A stretch of 64,000 nt of DNA from Anseranas semipalmata (taxonomy: Eukaryota > Chordata > Aves > Anseriformes > Anseranatidae). The notes beneath the pieces were generated by a model that worked only from the letters and a program-made list of their open reading frames with translations, was not told the origin of the DNA and searched no databases. Made by a program: the position numbers and the translations under genes. Location: the NCBI GenBank assembly GCA_013399115.1, contig VXAA01002999.1, forward strand, positions 1,038,718 through 1,102,717, read 5' to 3'. Shown here piece after piece: positions 37,800-48,000 of this stretch (position 1 is the first letter of the stretch; each line of letters starts with the position of its first letter).

Positions 37800-38005
37800 T
37801 TTAGACACTTGTGGGAAGGTGTCTCCCCAGGGGCAGAGCCTCCCCGGGGTGATAAGAGCAGCATTTATCAAGGAGGAGAAGCAGCAGGTACCAGGTGCTC
37901 CCCAGCTCCTGGTGAGAGGCTGCCCCTCTGAGCACCCCAGCGAGGGAGGGCAGGGGGTGTGCTGGGAGGGGACCTCCTGCTCTGCCGAACACCCAGGCAT
38001 TTAAG
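37800..38005. other. GC-rich island, unclassified
   Basis: About 200 bases of clearly higher GC than the flanks, with runs such as 'ctccccaggggcagagcctc', overlapping open frames on both strands (61-67 codons), and sharp transitions to AT-rich DNA on both sides. It may be an unrecognised LTR or transposon remnant, or a small regulatory island. There are few CpG dinucleotides, which argues against an active CpG-island promoter. I cannot name it. Confidence 0.3.
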
Positions 38006-38194
38006 AGACAGTCTTCTGTTCTCGTTTATCCAATAGCTGTATACATTTATTAAGTCTGTTTGGATATCTCTTACCAGCATTTAATTTAAGAAAAATCATT
38101 AACTTGACTTTCTTTTAAGACTCTGTGGAAATTGTTTGAAAAGGGATAGAATGTTCTAAAGTAAGTAAGTCTTGGATGGATTCCCATCTCTCTC

Positions 38195-38218
38195 TTTTTT
38201 TTTTTTTTTTTTTTTTTT
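38195..38218. repeat. Poly-T run (24 bases)
   Basis: Uninterrupted run of 24 T, preceded by a CTCTCTC pyrimidine stretch. Prone to length errors in sequencing and assembly. Confidence 0.9.
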
Positions 38219-41200
38219 CCATAACTAATGTAATTCATATTTGATTAAACCTTATTAGGTGTTTTGGCTTTCTTCCAGTGAGTGGGAAAGACACATCTAG
38301 GTGTATGAAGTCAAAACCATACTGAAGTATCCAATGTTAAATCCTACAGGAGTGATGTACACGATAGGTTTTTCTTAGCGAGGGAACCCCATCTTGGCAC
38401 TCATGGAGTTTGAAAAGGGCAAATTCTGGTGGACAACCACAGCATCACTTCCCCCTGTAGTTTGCTGGCCAGAAAGGGCTAAGATAATACTTGTATGCAT
38501 ATACAGAAGAATAATCCTTTCAAGTAAACAGGCTTGTGTTCCATTTTCCTCCATTCTGACCAGGATAGATTTCCAGTCATGGTGTCCACAGTTCAAGCAT
38601 TAGAAGACAGACCTTAAACCAGGAGTGGCTAGCTTTCTTGAAGCAGTCATGAAAATCATTTTGTGTTTGAGAGCCACATGTCAAGGAAGAGTGGTGAGAA
38701 GTCAGAGCTCAATGCTGAGCTGGGTAGGCATCAACATCTGAGACCAAGAGACACCAGTACCAGTGCCCTCTGCTAACTTACTTCCTCTCACATAACTTCC
38801 TCTCACATGGTATCTTCTTTTACCCAGCAGACATAATGCTAACCAATGTGCTGCAGTTTAATCACATCTGCGAGAGAGGTGCAAGCACACAATCAAGTAC
38901 ACTTTCCTTGATAAGTTAAAATGGATTATTTAATCAAGGACTGTAAGGACCCTAATACGAGATGACAACTCGATAATAGAGGATAATATTACAGCCAGAG
39001 CTGTGACTAGATCTAGCCACTGGAAGCTGAAGGTAAACAAATTCAGTGCTGAATAAAATTCTGGTTTCTGTGTCTAATTTAAAAATTACTTCAGGAAAAG
39101 AAGTGTGTGTTATAAAGTGTTAAGCCTGCTAGTGTTAAAATTACTCCAACCTGGCATGTTGAAAGCTGGAGAATCAAATTCTTCTAACTACCATAATTCA
39201 CGATGCAAGTAAGTTTAACGCATACTATATAATTAGGTGCTGAACACACATGGTATCCAAAAAAATCCCACGAAGGGCAAAAAGTCATAAGTGAACTAGG
39301 ATTATGATATAGGTTGTTTATATAACATGCTTTAAAATGTATTGTTGCAAAATGTTCACATAATTAGAGAAGTCTCTGACAGCCTGAGATGGTGCGTTAT
39401 GCTGCATGAAACTTGGAAATGTTTTTAAACCGAAACAAAGGATTGTTCATTCCCTTCTTTCCTGATATGACTAATATTCTGTCAAGTAAACTTTAGAAGG
39501 AAATATTACCATCTAATTGTCTGAGGAAAAGCTTGGAGCTCAGTCTGCTATTCCCCTTAAATTGCTGAAAGAAGAACAGTAATTAGCTTCTTGTCCTAGT
39601 ATTTATCGCTATCTTGCAGTCTGTAAGAAAATCAGTCACTTTACTGGTCACACCATGAAACCACAAATGACTTTGCCATTAAATGTGGAGGACAGAACCA
39701 AAACACTTTGATTATCTCCCTCCCTCCAAGCTACAGGCAGGTTCTGGGAAATACTGTAGTTGTGTGTGACCTGTGTATGTATGGCTTGTTATGCTTGTAC
39801 CAGGCAGTGATACATTGGATTGGACCAAGCTGTGTATTTGAAACACCCTGTGTATGAAGCCTATGATGCCCAAGTAGTGCATGAATGGGGAATACGCTAT
39901 ACAGCAGGCGGACAGAGAAGAAGAAAAATTTAAAGGAAGAGAATGAGTGAGGGGAAGGAGGGTAGAGAGAGAGGACCTGCCTGTCTGGGCACCTGTCTGG
40001 GCAGATTTGAGCTTTGTGCAAAGTTAAGAAAAATTGTGTGAAAATGTGCCAAGAATATTTTGATTGAAGTTGATGACAACTAGAAGAGAGACTATCCTTT
40101 TCTTATATTTACTATTCTGGGATAATGTAATCTGATGTGTGTCACAGACACACACACACACAAGGTTTGCTTAAATCTGGGAAATGTGGCATCTGAAGTT
40201 ATATTGAGATATTGAAGTTCTTAGTTGTGTAACAAAAGTTATTTCCTCTTTTGCTTGTCAAAGTGATTCAGGAGTTCTTTTAAGTAACATAATTGCACCC
40301 AGATCATGTCCTTTTCTTCCTGTTGTTTCTCTTTCTCCATGTGCTAGAGCTGAAAATGCAGTGTGAGATCCACTTCTTGTTTTCACCTTTCTATTTTCAC
40401 TTAAGGTTTTTCACCTGAAGCATACCTGTACCTCTGTCTTGCAGTCGTGTTCTGTTGCTTAGTGCTGCTTCACTTTCTTATTAAAAGCACTTTGTTCCTT
40501 CTGGAGGTCTTGGCAGATTGGCTGGTGACACACCTTTTTAAACATTATGTTCAAGGTAGTAACTTGCATGTTACAAGCATCCTCCTTGTAAATCTAAGCT
40601 TTGCCAAGAGATTTTGCAAGCACAGCTGACATTCCAGCTGTGGGCCAACACAGTGATTTGTTGGTGCTTCTTTCCAACTCTTTTCTCCTGCTCTGTGTGC
40701 ATACCACCCTCTAGACAGATTTATCCATAAGTTGTGCTATTTTGTCTTCTGCTCCCCACCTTCACTACTGACCATATGCTTGCCATAAACCAAAATTGTG
40801 TAATAACAGTAATACTATAATAGCTTAACAAATAATCATTTAACAGACTCCCCCCCTCCCCAGAGGAGCTTTTGGTGTCATCTGAGACACTAAGAAACAA
40901 GCATTTTAAAACAGATAATAATAGAAGAAATTAGTCTGATTTAATATAGTGCAATCTTTTGGAATTATACAGCACCCTGCTCCCCTGTCCCCATATCAGA
41001 AAACTGAGCCGGAGTCCTCATTTGTCAGCACAGAATTTTTATTGTCTTCTAATACATGGGTGTAATCATCCCAATATACAAAAGATCTAGGATTTGTACA
41101 GGTAGAAAAAGCATATTACTCATAAGCTAACATTCATCCAAAATGATAATATATACCATGGCATTGATAATGCTCTAAATCCTCTCTTTAATTTTTGCAA

Positions 41201-44200
41201 CACAGATTGCTGACAGTAGTGGTCACAGCAAATAAAGCCTCATATGCGGATCTCACAGATGTTTTAAGACACTAATTCAGACTGTTATTTAAAATATTTT
41301 CTTCTGGTGGGGCCTGTATCTCCTAGTTCATAGATTCTGTCAGCAGAGGTTCACAGGTTGCCTGAGCTTTCCTGCTCAAAGCAGCCCAAGCAGGAGGATG
41401 CCTTACTCCAGCCTATACCCTGCCTCCCCTTCTTGCTTCCCTTGCATCTCTCTGGTGCTCATCGGTACCCCAAGAAGGTGGTTCTAAAGGATAGTTTTAA
41501 ACTATCAGAGAACTCACCCAGCAGCCAATGCTCAGCCGTCTTGTGAAACTTCACCGTGAGATTATGTCACGAAGTGGCGCAGTGTACTCAGAAGACTGCC
41601 AAGTAAGCATCAGGTGGCAACAGAAGTTTAATTTTAATTCTAAGAGATTTTCATATTGGATAATTAAACTGAATATTGCTCTGTCAAAACTGCAAAAAGA
41701 TACACGTTTGGTAAGCCTCCCTGGCATTATAAAAAGAAGCACAACAAAAGAATCTTTGCCTAAAAATAAGCAAATGCTTAAAAAATCCTTTGGCAGACAA
41801 AACATTTCAAAACAGGAGGGAAAAACTGTTTTGTGTATGAAAACATACACAATATTGAATCAGAGGCTATGTGCCTCATATTAGTGCCACTGGAATTGAA
41901 CAGCACCTAGAGAACAGACATAATTATGAATTAAAGGATGTTTTCTCAAGAATGAGAAATGAAGCAAAGCAATGTCAAATTTTATAAATTCTGTATTTGG
42001 CTAGATAAGTCAGCAAAGATTGGATGTCCAAGCAGTAGACAAAGCCAATAAATGCAAATAAACAATTAAGGCTATGCTTGCAGTGCCATCTGTAGTAGAG
42101 GTATATTTAAGCCACCTTTTCTTTTTAACGTGAACATGTATTGACACATTATATATCTCCTGACTATGATTTCAGGTTTCAGGCATGCTGCATTTTCATT
42201 CACAAGACAGAAGCTTGTTGTATATTCAGGCCATAGTCAAGCTCGGGGATTTTTAAGAACTAAAAACAGCATTATGCTTATTTACTATCATGTACACGCT
42301 CAACTCCAGACAATGAAGAATGTCTTTTCTGATAAGTCGTCTTTCTATCTGTTCCATTGTGGTGATGTTCACGCAGCCCATCCTTGCCAAATCTTTTGTA
42401 TCAAGATTTTTATCTTAATACTCAAGCATTAAATGCTAACAACCCTTGTTAATAAGAATGTGAGGTTAAACAGTGGATGTATATTTGTGGATCAAATACA
42501 CAAAACTGTGTGGTAGGGTGTTTGCCGAAAACTGATTGTGTTTAAGATGAAGACCACCATCAGCCAAGATTAAACAGTAATGGGGGAACTTTAAAGAGAC
42601 TTTTGAAACAAAGGAAGAAGTAATCTTAAAAGAGCTGTGCAAGAAGCATGAAAATTTGTAGCAGGAAGAGACTTTAGAGTAGAAACAGCAGTCAAAAGCT
42701 AGTTTGACACTGTCAGTAGTTGCCCCACTGGCGTCACAGTTGTGCCTCAGACAGAAAGAGCTGTGTCCCCACTGGACACCATGAGCTACCTGCTCTACAA
42801 CTGTGGGAGGGAAAAGCAGGGACCCACACCTTGGGTTTGTCTATGTGCCTGAACTTTTGGGGTGCTTTCTCACTAGCATGGACATTAATAGATTGTGGAG
42901 AGCAGCACAGGTACCCATAAAGCTACAGCACCCATGTCTTCTTACAGGAAGTACGCAAGTAGCTCCCATGCTTCCAAAATGGGAATGGTGCTTGTAACCT
43001 ACATATCCTGTGAGGAAGGGATGGACGTGGTGGTAACTTTGGGAATGTGTGGTTGTGTGTGTGTTTGTGATTAGAATGTTTGGTGACCGGTTAAAAAGAT
43101 ATACTTAGAAAATTGTAGGTGCTTAGTAACATTTTGGAAGTGGCTAGTTTGCGATTTCTATGTTGCATTACTGATATTGACCCTGAAAAAATATAGATGG
43201 CTGCTGGTCAGTTATATGTTATTAATAAATAAATAAACTGCTTCAATCGTGATTTAGTTTAAACTAAATGAACTGAGAAATTTTTCCCTATGACATAGTA
43301 TTACATCAGTTTTCCCCGTAACTACCTCCAAACACTTTCTGGCTGAGTTTACGTACAGTGCAGCTTTCCCTCACACTGTTACATATGTTAAGGTTTCTTT
43401 TCATGTTGTGCTGTTGGAGACCACACTGTTTGTACAGATTTTGGCCAAAATGCTGTAATTCCAGCACGTACCCCAGGAATATATGAAAGCAGCAAGCTCC
43501 TGATTCCTCAGGCCATTTTTTGTGGTTTGAAATACTAGTATGATAAGAATGAAAGACAAGCTGCTGTTCTTTGTCAAAGACCTTGCAAGCCTGTCCAATC
43601 GAAAGGTGTTCTTTTGAGCAGATAATTTTTTATTTTTTTTTTTTGTTTCCTTTTTCCATAGATAGATGAGGAGAAAATAGCTGTCAAGTGATTAGAGAGA
43701 GATCAAAAAAAAAAGAAACATCTGGAAAAAACATGAAAGTCTGCATCATATTTAAGACTTGGAATGTGGAGATACCATAGGTAACACTGCTGAAATGATT
43801 TATTTACATGACTTTCAGAGAACACAGAGCAATAGGAGACACTGGCTTAGAACTGCAGTCTGGGCAACCCTTTGCACCCTCATAGAATGATACAGAGGTT
43901 TCAGGTCCTGAATGTCAAAGGTTAACTCTTACAAGACAATTTTACATGTTACACAGCAAGTTGAGGCACTTTCTTTTGGAAATCAAGAGTGGGCTAAACT
44001 GTGGTGTGAGCGCAGCTTATATTGTTCCAGGCTGCAATCCTTGTTACTATAGTCAGGCAGTTTCAGGGCCAAAATTTAATACTAGCTTATTGAAAAACAG
44101 CTTGACTATCACTGCTACACACAACCATGTAGACATCTTAATATAACTGATGGTAAAGGACTATCAATACAGACACTGGAGTTTGAAACAAGGAAACATC

Positions 44201-44569
44201 GAATATAGAGGAAACTACTTCCGCTTTAAGCATCTGGCATTTCTAGGATATAGTTTTCCTGAAAAATAGGTGACTGTTTGACAGGAAGATTGGAAACTTC
44301 TGAAAGTATTGATGTAATGGCTGGTTATTGTTCCTTAGCTAAGTGTCATTCTATTAATATTGGGTCGGTGCAGCATATCATTATAAAGAAGAGTACTGAA
44401 ATTCCCATGGAATAACAATCAGGTGTAAATTCCTTCTAGGACTCCAGCTGACATACAGTTCTGAGGGCCAGTTTGTAACTGGGCCAGTTCTCTACTGCTC
44501 CTCATCTGTTTTGATTCTGATTTATTATCAGCCGGAATCCAGGTCCTTCATATGTCATGTTCTCCAATC
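38219..44569. other. Unique non-coding DNA, no gene seen
   Basis: Mostly AT-rich unique sequence. Small features: a direct repeat of 'acttcctctcacat' near 38780-38810, a (CA)n of about seven units at 40144-40162, and a TG-rich patch near 43052-43069. Slightly GC-richer patches at 41340-41530 and 42715-42990 hold short open frames without recognisable domains. The 118-codon frame at 41528-41884 has no domain, and a 99-codon frame opposes it on the other strand, which suggests chance. Confidence 0.45.
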
Positions 44570-44574
44570 CTTTA

Positions 44575-44805
44575 CTAATTTTGGTGGGCTTCAGTGGACA
44601 ATCTCAAGGTTTTCAATGATTCTCTGGAACTGGTGAGACCAAAATGGGCATAGTAGTCCAGGTGTAGCCTAAAAAGTGCCAAGTACAGTGGAATGACCAC
44701 ATCCCTTGTTCTGATGGATATAATCTTGCTGATGCAGCCCAGGACATGGTTTGTGTTCATTGCTGCAAGGACGCACTGCTCTCCCACATTTAGCATGCTG
44801 TCCAA
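44575..44805 (-). pseudogene. CR1 ORF2 C-terminal fragment
   Basis: A 76-residue frame. Its parts 'QCVLAAMNTNHVLGCI' and 'PLYLALFRLHLDYYAHF' correspond to the conserved C-terminal area of CR1 ORF2, seen better preserved in the 47.3-48.0 kb copy. Heavily substituted; part of the same decayed element. Confidence 0.75.
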
Positions 44806-44948
44806 TAGGACCTATGGTTCTTTTTAACAGAGCTACACCACCAGCCAGTCAGACCCCATCCTGTACTACTGCTTGGGATTTTTCTGTCTCAGGTGCAGGA
44901 ATTCAAATTATTCTCATGCAATTCTTGTTGGTCCAATCTCCCAGCTTG

Positions 44949-45200
44949 TCAAGGTCTTTCTGAATGGTGCCTCTTCTGTCCGGAATCTGCCTCTCCTCCT
45001 AGATTGCTGACATCCACACTTGGTAAGGGTACCTCGAATCTCATCATCCAGCTTGTTTTAAAGATACTGAATGGTATCAGATGCAATATTGACCCCATAG
45101 AAACTCCACTTGTGACTGACTGCCAGCTTGATATTGATTCATTAACCACTATCTTTTGAGCTTGGCAGTTAGCTAGTTTTTCATCCATCTTCTGGTCCAT
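44949..45200 (-). pseudogene. CR1 reverse transcriptase, second fragment (motifs B-C)
   Basis: Continuation of the same broken ORF2. 'VTSGVSMGSIL' (residues 29-39) corresponds to the family's 'SGV.QGS' motif B. Where the FADD box (motif C, two catalytic aspartates) is expected, followed by 'LGG', the sequence reads SVDV (residues 61-64), so motif C has decayed too. Residues 68-72 read 'GGEAD', which restores the alignment. The piece lies in a different continuous frame segment from the motif A fragment. Confidence 0.75.
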
Positions 45201-45224
45201 CTGTCAAGTCTGTATCTGATCAGT

Positions 45225-45647
45225 TTACCAACAAGGATATTGTGGGGAGACTGTGTCAGACAACTTGCTATAATTAAGGTAGCTGCAATTCACAGCTTTC
45301 CCCTTATCCAGTGAGCAAATTGTTTTGTCACAGAAGACAATGAAGTTGGTAAATTGTAATTTACCCTTGGTGAATCCTTGTTGGCTTTTCCCTAACACCT
45401 TGTTGTCCTTCACGTGCCTGGAAATAGCTTCCATGAGGACCTGTTCCATAATTTTCCCAGAGACTGAAGTGAGGCATACAGGTCTGTAGTTTCTCAAATC
45501 TTCTTTTTTTGCCCTCTTTATAGATGGCCTAATCATCAGGGACTTCCCCTGCTCTCTATGACTTTTCAAAGATGATGAAAAATGGCTCTGCAATAATGTC
45601 AGCACCAAATCTTCTAGCACCTTTGGACATATCCTGTCAGGTCTCAT
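45225..45647 (-). pseudogene. CR1 ORF2 reverse transcriptase, broken fragment
   Basis: A 140-residue open stretch of the CR1 ORF2 polyprotein, which in intact elements makes the endonuclease and reverse transcriptase that copy the RNA into the genome. Visible landmarks are NYRPV (residues 53-57), 'LTSV.GKIMEQ' (59-69), 'QQGFTKGK' (89-96) and the motif A area 'YLNYSKLSDT' (123-132). In motif A the first catalytic aspartate expected for the family reads asparagine (residue 125), so the enzyme would be dead even without the frame breaks. The frame ends soon after motif A and homology continues in another frame downstream. The ATG is internal and not a real start. Confidence 0.85.
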
Positions 45648-45980
45648 AGACTTGTAGATGTCCAGTTTGTACAGATGATCCCTAGATTCACTCCCCTTGA
45701 AGATTTACCGTTTGCTTTGCTTCTTCATGGCACGGCAAGTTGGGGCTAACTTTAGCCATGAAGGCTGAAGCAAAGAAGGCCTTGAGTAACCCAACCTTTC
45801 CTGTGTCATTTGTAACTAATTTGCCAGCCGATTTTAGTGGCAAATCTATATCTTACTTGTACTTCTGATTGTTACTAACATAAATATGAAATCCTTTCTT
45901 GTTATTCTTGATATCTTTTGCCAGTTTGAGTGCCAGCTGAGCCCCTGTTGCTTGCTCCAGAAAGCCACACTTTCTGAGAC

Positions 45981-47284
45981 CCAGCTAAATAGCAATCAGA
46001 AGCTGGGTACAAGCATCTGCTGGTCCTATGTGAGGCCTCCCTCTGTCCCACGGGTCCTTTCTCAGGACACTACAAACTCCCCACTCCAAACACTTTCCAT
46101 GTGTCTTTTGCTTAGCTCATGAGTGTAGTTGCTACTAAATGTTGTCTACTAAATGTTCATTCTGTTCTCCAGCTGACTTATTTTTACAGATAAGCTCTTC
46201 CGAAGAGTGGAGTTATACACCAGTTCACTGGAGTGGGAAAAGTACAGAATAAAAATGCTGTATTTGTTGTTCATAAGCTAATGAAGCCAAGTATAGATAA
46301 GGCAGAAAAGTATATATACTCATCTGTACCAGACTAGAAAACAATAAAAAGAAATCTTTTTGTTTTCAGAGAGATAGCTAAAGATAGCTAGCTAGCCGGC
46401 TCTGCTGATGGCCAGTAACACATCCCATTATAGTGGCCACAAAAATAATGAGGACCACAACTGTACTCTTTGGAATAAATTATCATATACCCAAGTAAAC
46501 AAATCCCAGCCTGGCTTCAACACTTTAAGGAATAAATATGTTAATATGACATATCCTTGTGCTTTTGTTTTTTGTTTTTGTTTGTTTGTTTGTTTTTATC
46601 AAGACATTCATGCAGTTTGCTCTGGTCAACATGACGTTAATAGGAAATACAATAAAGTATTCAAGTATGCAAGTATGCAAAGTGCATGTTTTTTAATCAG
46701 TTCTCAAAATAAACAAACACTATCAACAATAATAATTATATGTCATGCTGCATTGCTGGCAGCTCTGGTTTGCATGTTTACACACAAACAATCTAAATAA
46801 TTGTCATGAATTATTGAAATTTCCTTTAAGATCTGCAACATTGGAAAGGTATTATGACAAAATCTGAAAAAGAGTGTTCGCTCTAATATGACAAATAAAT
46901 CGAAGCATTTGTGAGTGTCAACTAATTCTGCACACAGATTGCATACTTATTTCAGTAATATATACATGTAAACATGAATTCCTAACATTGTAATAGAATA
47001 TAAATGATGCATTTTATTCAAATGCAGAGGACTCTTCTTATTACAGTATATTTATATTTAAATGATGACTAAAAAATAGGCCTTGTATTGTAATTCGTAG
47101 CTATGCAGTCTTGCCATTCAGTTTGCATATATTGCAGAGTGGTGTAAACGAGCCATTATGCTCATTTTCTTCAGGAATGAAACAATGATTAGGAGGAAGA
47201 AGTATGAATTAACCCATGATCCTTCATCCCTGTTTTCCATTGCAAAGATTTCTTACCACATGAAGAGTCAATCTCCCACCCTGA
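45981..47284. other. Unique non-coding DNA between two CR1 elements
   Basis: No gene seen. A T/G-rich (TTTG)n tract lies at 46563-46597. Short duplications such as 'caagtatg' twice lie near 46660-46676. The 130-codon plus frame at 46408-46800 runs through the (TTTG)n tract and shows no domain. Confidence 0.45.
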
Positions 47285-48000
47285 GATCACAGAATCATAG
47301 AATCATAGAAGGATCATCGAGTCCAACTCCAGGTTCTACACAGGACCACCCAAAAATCAGATCCTATGTCTGAGAGCGTTGTCCAAACGCTTCTTGAACT
47401 CCAACAGGCTTGGTGCTGTGACCACTTCCCTGGGGAGCCTGTTCCAGTGCCCCATCACCTCTCGGTGAAGAACCTTTTCCTAACACCCAGCCTGACCCTC
47501 CCCTGTCACAGCTCCATGCCGTTCCCTCGGGTCCTGTCGCTGTCACCAGAGAGCAGAGATCAGCGCCTGCCCCTCCGCTCCCCTCGTGAGGAAGCTGCAG
47601 GCCGCCATGAGGCCTCCCCTCAGCCTCCTCTTCTCTGGGCTGAACAAACCAAGTGACCTCAGCCGATCCTCATACATCTTGCCCTCTAGAGCCTTCACCA
47701 TCTTTGTTGCCCTCCTTTGGACACTCTCTAATAGTGTTATGTCCTTTTTGTTACTGTGGTGCCCAAAACTGCACACAGTACTCGAGGTGAGGCCACACCA
47801 GCACAGAGCAGAGCAGGACAATCCCTTCCCTCGACCAGCTGGCAATTCCATGCTTGATGCATCCCAGGATATGGTTCGCCCTTTTGGCTGCCAGGGCACA
47901 TTGCTGACATGTATTCAAGTTGCCGTCAACCAGACCTCCCAGATCCCTTTCTGCAGGGCTGCTCTCCAGACTCTCGTCCCCCAAATGTTTCATATGAACT
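47285..48000 (-). repeat. CR1 LINE, 3' 0.7 kb
   Basis: A well-preserved minus-strand CR1 covering the end of ORF2 and the whole 3' UTR. The octamer tail reads 'tcacagaatcatagaatcat' at 47285-47310. The 3' UTR follows ('gagtccaactcc', 'ccacccaaaaatcagatcct'), with the same wording as the copy at 2.2 kb. The ORF2 end begins near 47540. The element is 5'-truncated near 48000. It is one of the younger repeats here, judging by how little it departs from the family pattern. Confidence 0.95.
47543..48000 (-). pseudogene. CR1 ORF2 C-terminus, frameshifted
   Basis: Two overlapping minus-strand frames together cover the C-terminal part of CR1 ORF2. The upstream frame (stop at 47751) carries 'AERDLGGLVDGNL', '[17 protein letters not shown]' and '[12 protein letters not shown]', then stops. 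The downstream frame (ending at 47543) continues with '[17 protein letters not shown]' and '[18 protein letters not shown]'. The switch occurs within about 10 bases of 47750 and looks like a single-base insertion that creates a TAA. The protein is therefore broken and also lacks the endonuclease and reverse transcriptase domains lost by truncation. Confidence 0.88.

Larger units (their letters stand above)
44570..45980 (-). repeat. Long decayed CR1 LINE, ORF2 region
   Basis: The longest retroelement in the window, lying on the minus strand. Reading from 45980 down, it covers the linker before the reverse transcriptase (the region around 45730-45980 with 'gaagcaaagaaggccttgag'), the reverse transcriptase itself (45.6-45.0 kb), and the C-terminal part of ORF2 (about 44.8-44.6 kb). 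It has many substitutions and indels, so the reading frame is split into at least three pieces. It is older than the 47.3-kb and 28.3-kb CR1 copies. There is no octamer tail at the 44.57-kb end, so the 3' UTR is missing or unrecognisable. Both boundaries are approximate. Confidence 0.88.

Noticed and set aside
44362..44390. 'ttgggtcggtgcagc' next to TA, resembling a mariner terminal repeat
   Set aside because: No matching inverted end or transposase sequence was found nearby; the likeness is short and probably chance.
46408..46800. 130-codon plus-strand frame
   Set aside because: Runs through a (TTTG)n low-complexity tract and shows no domain.
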